From: Burkholderiales bacterium
GTDB taxonomy: Bacteria; Pseudomonadota; Gammaproteobacteria; Burkholderiales; Burkholderiaceae
Direction: 5' to 3'
Assembly (NCBI GenBank): GCA_026225235.1
Contig: JAMFSK010000017.1
Location: 1 to 37,518 of the forward strand
DNA: 37,518 nucleotides
A program made the position numbers and the translations under genes. Position 1 is the first letter of the stretch; the number at the start of each line of letters is the position of its first letter. Below, piece by piece: positions 32,278 to 37,518 of the stretch. The notes below the pieces were generated by a model. That model was not told the DNA's origin and did not search any database. It saw nothing but the letters and a program-made list of their open reading frames with translations.

Positions 32278-33423
32278 ATGACATCACGCCGCCTCGTTTC
32301 GCTGGTTAAAAGAGAATGGTTCCTGGGCGCAAGCGCGCTGACTTGCCTCGTCTTCTGGCTCGACGGGGGCGCTGTCTTCGACACCTTGTCCGATCCGGTG
32401 TGGCTGGTCGGCGTGCTGGCGTGGCTGCTCGCCGCGGTGCTCGGCTCAGCGATCGCAGTGGTGCGGCATGCCGATGCACTCGCCGAGCGATTCGGCGAGC
32501 CATTTGGCACGTTGATCCTGACGCTGTCGGTGACCTCCATCGAGGTCATGAGCATCACCGCCGTCATGCTCCACGGCGAGAACAATCCCACGCTGGCACG
32601 CGATACGCTGTTCGCCGTCACGATGATCATTCTGAACGGCATGATCGGGCTGTCGCTGCTGCTCGGCGGCTGGCGCTATAAAGAGCAGCAGTACAACCTT
32701 CAGGGTGCGAACGCCTACCTCGGCGTGATCATTCCACTCGGGGTGCTCGCGCTGATCATGCCCAACTTCACGGTCACAACATCGGGGCCAACCTTGTCGT
32801 TCGGTCAGGAAATCTTTCTCGTCGTGCTATCGGCCGGCCTCTATAGCGCGTTCCTGTTTCTGCAGACGCGCCGGCACCGGGGGTATTTCACGCACGACGA
32901 CCTATACGGCGATGGCGGTCTTGCCGACATCGCGGCCGCGGCCGCCGAGCCCGACATACACGAGCCCTGCATGAGCCCCTATGCACACGCGGCCTTGCTG
33001 CTCGCCTATATGGCGCCCGTGGTCTATCTCGCCGAGCAACTCGCGCATCCTGTCGACTACGTAATTGAAACAATGCGAGCGCCCGCAGCCCTCGGCGGCC
33101 TCGCCATCGCCATCCTGGTCGCGACACCCGAGGCGATCGGCGCGGTTCGTGCCGCGGCCGCCAACAACTTGCAGCGTTCGATCAATATCTTTCTGGGTTC
33201 GGTGCTGTCGACGATTGGCCTGACCGTGCCAGCGATCATTATCATCAGTCACCTCACGCACCATCCGATCGAACTCGGACTCCAGCACACCGACCAGATG
33301 CTGTTCCTGTTGACGCTCGCCATGTGTGTGGTCAATTTCTCGAGCGGCCGGACCAATGTGCTGCAAGGCGGCGTGCATCTGATGTTGTTCGCAACTTACC
33401 TGTTCCTGATCTTCGCGGGATAG
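32278..33423 (+). CDS. chaA: Ca2+:H+ antiporter, ChaA type
   Basis: A 381-residue membrane protein of the Ca2+/cation antiporter superfamily. Both signature repeats are present: FGTLILTLSVTSIEVMSI (about residues 73-93) and LVATPEAIGAVRAAAANN (about 280-297), each with the key Glu used for ion exchange, within about 11 helices. E. coli ChaA, 366 residues, exports Ca2+ and also Na+ or K+ in exchange for protons at alkaline pH. An acidic loop (HDDLYGDGGLADI...EPDIHE) around 205-232 is typical between the halves. The ATG at 32278 begins the protein as in relatives, though no good ribosome binding site is seen. It converges with the EamA gene at 33465 across a hairpin. Confidence 0.9.
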   Translation: MTSRRLVSLVKREWFLGASALTCLVFWLDGGAVFDTLSDPVWLVGVLAWLLAAVLGSAIAVVRHADALAERFGEPFGTLILTLSVTSIEVMSITAVMLHGENNPTLARDTLFAVTMIILNGMIGLSLLLGGWRYKEQQYNLQGANAYLGVIIPLGVLALIMPNFTVTTSGPTLSFGQEIFLVVLSAGLYSAFLFLQTRRHRGYFTHDDLYGDGGLADIAAAAAEPDIHEPCMSPYAHAALLLAYMAPVVYLAEQLAHPVDYVIETMRAPAALGGLAIAILVATPEAIGAVRAAAANNLQRSINIFLGSVLSTIGLTVPAIIIISHLTHHPIELGLQHTDQMLFLLTLAMCVVNFSSGRTNVLQGGVHLMLFATYLFLIFAG

Positions 33424-33428
33424 ACGCA

Positions 33429-33455
33429 CCGCGTGTGATCGATGCCCACACGCGG
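33429..33455. terminator. Hairpin between two converging genes
   Basis: CCGCGTGTG (33429-33437) pairs perfectly with CACACGCGG (33447-33455), 9 bp with a 9-nt loop, in the 41-base gap between the chaA-like stop and the EamA stop. It has no T-run on either side, so it may act as a weak two-way terminator or protect 3' ends. Confidence 0.5.
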
Positions 33456-33464
33456 CCTAGGCCA

Positions 33465-34361
33465 CTAGGACGCCACGCGCTGCGTCGCTGCCCGGAATCC
33501 CCCACTAAATGCAATCACGTTGCCGAGCAGAATCAAGACAATGCCGGCACCCGCCAGCGGCGTCCATTCATACCCCTCGAACACGGTCGACACGGCAAGC
33601 GCAACGATCGGAAACAGCACCGTGCAATAGGCAGCCCGCTCGGGGCCGATCCGGCCGACCAGCATCAGATAGGCGGTAAAGCCGATCACCGAGCCGGGGA
33701 TCGCGAGATAAAAGAGTGCGCCGACATAGCGCGCCGTCGGCTCAGGCGCGAACGAGAGACCCGCCACTGCACTGCCGAGTGCCAACACGCAGGCGCCGAT
33801 CAGCATCGCCCAGCTGTTGGTCAGCAAGGGCGAGAGCCCGATTGCCTGCATCCGGCTCGACAGCAGGCTGCCTGTCGAGAAGCACACGGTGCCAAGCAGC
33901 GCGACCAGCAGGCCCGCCAGCGCGCCGTGGCCGGGCAGTGACTGTGTGAGCTGCGGCATGAACAGACAAAGAATCCCCATCAGGCCAACCATCGAGCCAG
34001 CGACCACCGTCGGCTGCAAGCGCCGGCCCAGGAACAGACGGCCATTGATCGAATTAAGCACAGGCGCCAGCGAGAAAATCACTGCGACCATGCCGCTCGG
34101 CACGGTCTGCTCCGCATAGTAGAAACACAGGAAGTTGCAGCAGAACAAGGCCAGGCCTTGCGCCACCAGATACCGCCAGGCCTCCCGCGGCGGCCAGATG
34201 CGGCGGCGCATGACCAGCAGGATGGCAAACAGGACCAGCGACGCGATACCAAACCGGTAGGCGATCGAAACCGGCGGCGGCACGATACCGAGCTGCCACT
34301 TGATGGCAAGCCAGGTGGTACCCCAGATCAGAACAGTCAGGCCATACAGCAGCGCATTCAT
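33465..34361 (-). CDS. EamA/DMT family transporter (divergent from AraC regulator)
   Basis: A 298-residue protein with ten membrane helices in two EamA repeats (about residues 4-135 and 150-285), of the drug/metabolite transporter superfamily. It begins NALLYGLTVLIWGTTWLAIKW, with the family's conserved WGTTW. Substrates in this family range from amino acids to nucleosides; none is indicated here. I chose the ATG at 34361, which starts at the first helix; the longer frame to 34418 adds an unlikely polar stretch. It faces away from the AraC-type regulator gene at 34630, with 268 bases between, an arrangement that often links regulator and exporter. Confidence 0.88.
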   Translation of the reverse strand: MNALLYGLTVLIWGTTWLAIKWQLGIVPPPVSIAYRFGIASLVLFAILLVMRRRIWPPREAWRYLVAQGLALFCCNFLCFYYAEQTVPSGMVAVIFSLAPVLNSINGRLFLGRRLQPTVVAGSMVGLMGILCLFMPQLTQSLPGHGALAGLLVALLGTVCFSTGSLLSSRMQAIGLSPLLTNSWAMLIGACVLALGSAVAGLSFAPEPTARYVGALFYLAIPGSVIGFTAYLMLVGRIGPERAAYCTVLFPIVALAVSTVFEGYEWTPLAGAGIVLILLGNVIAFSGGFRAATQRVAS

Positions 34362-34591
34362 CGATTTTCCAGACAAGCAGTTGAAGGACATGGGCGCGCT
34401 CGCGGCTGCGCCCGGCACGACTCGCCGCGCTCATTGGCGACGTACGCCGTTTCGCGCCGCGTTAACGGCGTGTGGAGCGGCGGCTAAAGCATGCCATCAC
34501 TATGCCCCGGTACACCGCGACGGCAGTTGTCGAATCTTGCGCATTTGTGGTCGGAACGAGCGGCCGCCCGGGCCACGAGCAGGCTCCGCCG

Positions 34592-34597
34592 TATAAT
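34592..34597 (+). promoter_or_regulatory. -10 element of the AraC-type regulator gene
   Basis: A perfect TATAAT lies 32 bases before the GTG at 34630, predicting a leader of about 26 bases. No convincing -35 is seen. Because this hexamer overlaps a TTG at 34597, that longer start is ruled out. Confidence 0.5.
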
Positions 34598-34629
34598 TGG
34601 CCTCAATCAACTCAACGGGATCTCCCCTC

Positions 34630-35544
34630 GTGACGCGCGATCCGGTTTCCCGCATCATTGGCGCAACGGACACTCCGACGGGCATGAAGTCGGTGTTCGA
34701 CACGCTCAAGACGGCCGAGGCAACGCTCGAGCGTTTCGCCTGGCTCGGGGACGAACTCGCGATCGCGATCTGGCAGCGCGACGGAGGCAACGAGGAGACG
34801 GCCTATCAGCAGCCGGGGCATCACACCCTGTCGTGCTATCTCGATGGCGGCTATCAGACGGAACGCGCGACCCAGCCGGGCGTGTTTGGCGCGCCGCACC
34901 GGCTGTGCGCGTTGCCCGGCGACCACGATTCACGCTGGCGCGTCCCTGCGCCGATGCGCTTCATGCATATCTACTTCCAGCCCGACCATTTCACGCGTCG
35001 CGCCGTGCTCGAACTCGATCGTGAGCCCCGCGAACTGACGCTCGCCGATCGAACCTATTTCGAAGATCCGCGCATGGCGAGTGTTTGCGAGGCACTGGCG
35101 CGAAGCGACTGGGAGCATGAAGACACGCGGCTCCAGGCCAATGAGGCGGTGCATGGGCTACTAAGCACGCTTTTGCAGACGCAGTCGATGCGTAGCACCG
35201 TGCACGCCAAGGGCGGCTTGCCCGTCGCGACCCGCCGTCTGCTGCGCGACTATGTCGACGCCCATCTCGACCAGCCTCTGACGCTCGGACGACTCGCGCA
35301 GCTAGCCTGCCTGTCGGAATACCACTTGGCCCGTATGTTTTCGATCTCGTTCGGGATGCCCCCGCATGCGTGGATCACCCAACGCCGGATCGACCTCGCG
35401 CGCGAGTTACTGCGTACGACTGCGCTACCGCTTGAGCAGATCGCCGAACGGTGTGGTTATGCGAACCCGAGCCACCTCAGCCACCGGTTTCGCGATCTGC
35501 TGAAAGTATCGCCCGGCACGTTCAGGCAGGCGCTGCGAGCGTAG
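34630..35544 (+). CDS. AraC family transcriptional regulator
   Basis: A 304-residue regulator. An N-terminal cupin-like sensing region (about residues 30-190) is followed by the two helix-turn-helix domain of the AraC/XylS family (about 205-302): LGRLAQLACLSEYHLARMFSISFGMPPHAWITQRRIDLARELL and IAERCGYANPSHLSHRFRDLLKVSPGTFRQAL, both close to the family pattern. The GTG at 34630 is the first start clear of the TATAAT at 34592, with only a weak ribosome binding site. It is divergent from the EamA gene ending at 33465 and probably regulates it (inference from position). Confidence 0.9.
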   Translation: MTRDPVSRIIGATDTPTGMKSVFDTLKTAEATLERFAWLGDELAIAIWQRDGGNEETAYQQPGHHTLSCYLDGGYQTERATQPGVFGAPHRLCALPGDHDSRWRVPAPMRFMHIYFQPDHFTRRAVLELDREPRELTLADRTYFEDPRMASVCEALARSDWEHEDTRLQANEAVHGLLSTLLQTQSMRSTVHAKGGLPVATRRLLRDYVDAHLDQPLTLGRLAQLACLSEYHLARMFSISFGMPPHAWITQRRIDLARELLRTTALPLEQIAERCGYANPSHLSHRFRDLLKVSPGTFRQALRA

Positions 35545-35560
35545 GTCACGCGATTCGAAT

Positions 35561-35582
35561 TCGACGAGATCAACTCGTTCGA
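35561..35582. terminator. Hairpin between the AraC and second EamA genes
   Basis: TCGACGAG (35561-35568) pairs with CTCGTTCGA (35574-35582) with one bulged base and a 5-nt loop, in the 82-base gap between two converging genes. It lacks a T-run, so terminator function is only likely from its place. Confidence 0.3.
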
Positions 35583-35626
35583 TGCCCTCGATACGTCACA
35601 TGCAGGCCCTGACGTTGCCGCCCCGG

Positions 35627-36559
35627 CTAGACGTCCACGGCCACGCTGCCGCTTGCCGCCGCAGGCACATGCGCATCATGCTCGCGGCCGGGCAGCAGTT
35701 GACAGACCAACAAGCCCGCCAGCATCAGCGCACAACCGAAAATTGCCCGCAGCGACAGGGTTTCACCCAGCACGAGCCACCCCGCGAGCGCGGCGAACAG
35801 GCCTTCCATGCTGAAGATCACGGCCGCGTGGGCGGGCGACGCGCGCTTCTGCGCGACCACCTGAATCGTATAAGCGACACCGACCGACAAGGCGCCGCCA
35901 TAGAGAATCACGGGCATCGCGGCATGAATCGAGGCGAGACTGATCGGCTCGACAAACACCGCCACCACGAGGCTGATCGCGCCGCAGGCGACAAACTGCA
36001 CGAGCGACAGCGCGAGCGGGTCGTGCTGTCGCGCAAAACGGCTCACCAGCAAGACCTGAAACGAGATCACGAGCGCACATACCAACTGATACCAGTCGCC
36101 CGACAAGATCGTGAAGTGTTCGTCGACGCTCAGAAAATACATGCCGATCATCGCGAGCACCGCACCCACCCACGTGCCCGTCGCCGTCTTGTGACGCGCC
36201 AGCAGGCCCATCACTGGCACGAGAATCACATACAGCGAAGTGATAAAACCGGCGTTAGCGACTTTGGTGTATTGAAGCCCGATCTGCTGCGCCGAGATGG
36301 CGACGGCGGTAATGACCCCCAACAACCCGCCGGCACGCAACAAGGGCAGGTCTGTCGGAATGGTGCGAAGCGCGCGGCGCTGGGCCGGCAACGCGAGACA
36401 AAATACCAGCACCACGAGCGCGCCGAGCATAAAGCGCAAACCAGTGTAGAAAAAAGGTCCGATGTCGTGGGCGCTCAGCCGCTGGGCAACGAATGCCGAG
36501 CCCCAGATCACAGCGGCAAGCAACATCATCAGATCGATCAATACAGGACGACGGGTCAC
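35627..36559 (-). CDS. EamA/DMT family transporter (second)
   Basis: A 310-residue protein with ten membrane helices in two EamA repeats. It begins LIDLMMLLAAVIWGSAFVAQRLS, with the conserved WGSAFV, and has GLQYTKVANAGFITSLYVILVPVMG at the end of the first repeat and FAALAGWLVLGETLS in the second, both standard for the family. The tail is short and polar. It starts with GTG at 36559, with CAGG about 10 bases upstream. It is only distantly similar to the EamA protein at 33465, so it is not a recent tandem copy. Substrate unknown. Confidence 0.9.
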   Translation of the reverse strand: MTRRPVLIDLMMLLAAVIWGSAFVAQRLSAHDIGPFFYTGLRFMLGALVVLVFCLALPAQRRALRTIPTDLPLLRAGGLLGVITAVAISAQQIGLQYTKVANAGFITSLYVILVPVMGLLARHKTATGTWVGAVLAMIGMYFLSVDEHFTILSGDWYQLVCALVISFQVLLVSRFARQHDPLALSLVQFVACGAISLVVAVFVEPISLASIHAAMPVILYGGALSVGVAYTIQVVAQKRASPAHAAVIFSMEGLFAALAGWLVLGETLSLRAIFGCALMLAGLLVCQLLPGREHDAHVPAAASGSVAVDV

Positions 36560-36723
36560 AAGGAATTACCTGAAAGACGATGGAAAGAGTCAAACGCCCG
36601 CTCGGCGGCGGGAAGCGCCATGATATCAGTTTGCTTACAGATGGCTTGAGGCCGGATCGCCGGGCGAATGAACTCCGTTTACCATGGCGGCTGGCTAACC
36701 CTTCCCACTATGGAACCGAATCG

Positions 36724-37395
36724 ATGAGTGATTTCCTGCCGGCGATCGAACTACAAACCGGGCCCCAGCCCGAGTACACCGTGATCTGGCTGCACGGCCT
36801 CGGCGCGGACGGCAACGACTTCGCGCCGATCGTTCCTGAGCTCGGTCTTGCTCCCTTGCCTGCCGTGCGTTTCATCTTCCCGCACGCGCCGCGCATGCCG
36901 ATTACCTGGAACAACGGCTATGTGATGCCGGCCTGGTACGACATCGTGTCGCTCGAAGAAGGGCGGCGGCACGCCGACGAAGGAGGGATCCGGCAGTCGC
37001 GCGAGGCGATCCGCAAGCTGATCGCGCGCGAAAACGAACGCGGTGTTCCGACCCACCGGATCGTGCTTGCGGGGTTTTCACAAGGGGGAGCGATGGCCTA
37101 TGTCGCCGGGCTCACGCACCCGGAACCGCTCGCCGGCATCGTGGCGTTATCGACCTATATCCCGTCGCCGGAGCTGCTTGCGGCCGAACAATCCGATGCG
37201 AATCGCAAGACGCCAGTCTTCGCGGCCCATGGCACCGACGACCCTGTCGTGCCGCTCGAGCTCGGCGTCGCCGCGCGCGATGCGCTCATCGCGTCCGACT
37301 ATCCCGTCGAATGGCATAGCTACCGGATGCCCCACTCCGTTTGCCCACAGGAGATCAACGATATCGGCGCATGGCTGCGCACACGGCTCGCCTAA
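36724..37395 (+). CDS. Carboxylesterase/phospholipase, alpha/beta hydrolase
   Basis: A 223-residue serine hydrolase of the small carboxylesterase group (Pseudomonas EstB-like, also related to acyl-protein thioesterase). The catalytic triad is visible: Ser119 in GFSQGG, Asp173 in HGTDDPVVP and His204 in MPHSV. The oxyanion region is WLHGLGADGNDF (about 20-31). It cleaves short-chain esters in the cytoplasm; the natural substrate is unknown. The ATG at 36724 starts the family's normal N-terminus; the longer frame from 36580 has no support. It is divergent from the EamA gene at 36559 and converges with the partial gene at 37409. Confidence 0.93.
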   Translation: MSDFLPAIELQTGPQPEYTVIWLHGLGADGNDFAPIVPELGLAPLPAVRFIFPHAPRMPITWNNGYVMPAWYDIVSLEEGRRHADEGGIRQSREAIRKLIARENERGVPTHRIVLAGFSQGGAMAYVAGLTHPEPLAGIVALSTYIPSPELLAAEQSDANRKTPVFAAHGTDDPVVPLELGVAARDALIASDYPVEWHSYRMPHSVCPQEINDIGAWLRTRLA

Positions 37396-37408
37396 GGGAT
37401 CGAACCCA

Positions 37409-37518
37409 TCAAGGCTGCGCGTACTCAGGTCGCCATCCGTCGAGAATCGTCTTCGACAAGCCGACATAGTCGCGACTCAGGCGCGCGCCGCCCGAAGTTC
37501 GCACGACGCTGACACCCG
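37409..37518 (-). CDS. C-terminal end of an unidentified gene (partial)
   Basis: On the minus strand a frame is open from the right edge to a TGA at 37411-37409, giving 35 residues that end SKTILDGWRPEYAQP. The mix of residues (GGARLSRDYVGLS) looks like a real protein end. It stops 13 bases from the converging esterase gene, a natural gene boundary. I do not recognise the family. Confidence 0.5.
   Translation of the reverse strand, partial: GVSVVRTSGGARLSRDYVGLSKTILDGWRPEYAQP

Noticed and set aside
35582..36649. A 355-codon plus-strand frame opposite the second EamA gene
   Set aside because: Rich in His, Arg and Gln with no domain; the minus strand encodes a normal ten-helix EamA transporter.

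Overview
The window reads as GC-rich chromosomal DNA of a betaproteobacterium, most likely Burkholderiaceae (Burkholderia/Paraburkholderia-like). The clues are the codon use, several GTG and TTG starts backed by ribosome binding sites, a solo S21 paralogue, a FUSC exporter, and hopanoid genes of the HpnI/HpnJ type. The genus cannot be fixed by reading alone. There are no rRNA or tRNA genes, insertion sequences, CRISPR arrays or phage genes.

Layout. Positions 1-9020 hold mostly single housekeeping genes: the Ala/Pro-rich end of an unknown protein, a VOC protein, an NAD(P)-binding protein, a YigZ/IMPACT protein, a FUSC exporter, rpsU (S21), a 3-hydroxyisobutyryl-CoA hydrolase-like protein, an NAD-dependent epimerase/dehydratase, an AI-2E family (YdiK-like) membrane protein and an acylphosphatase. 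Positions 9174-16438 are a sugar locus: a LacI-type regulator, an ABC solute-binding protein with two permeases, a family 31 alpha-xylosidase and a GNAT protein. A sigma70-type promoter is overlaid downstream by a perfect 16-bp LacI-type palindrome. Positions 16623-20701 hold a serine/threonine dehydratase (minus strand) and glgC-glgA. Positions 20821-24972 hold a nucleoside hydrolase and a second ABC transporter (binding protein and two permeases) behind a different LacI-type operator motif. Neither transporter has its ATPase here.

Positions 25077-31517 are the most interesting part: an OmpR-type response regulator and sensor kinase, then hpnJ (radical SAM), an AAA-type ATPase of unknown role, and hpnI (glycosyltransferase). 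Each of these three genes has its own promoter with the same design: CTTAAG, 5 bp, (C/G)TTAAG, 11 bp, then a (C/G)ACACT -10 element. This is the direct-repeat box of the PmrA/QseB regulator group, so the two-component system beside them very probably controls hopanoid head-group modification and the ATPase. A fourth, slightly degenerate copy lies about 25 kb away at 232-264 on the minus strand. It faces a strong intrinsic terminator only about 60 nt downstream, which predicts a small RNA in the same regulon.

Positions 31729-37518 hold a second VOC protein, a ChaA-like Ca2+/H+ antiporter, two EamA exporters, an AraC-type regulator, a carboxylesterase and the end of an unidentified minus-strand gene.
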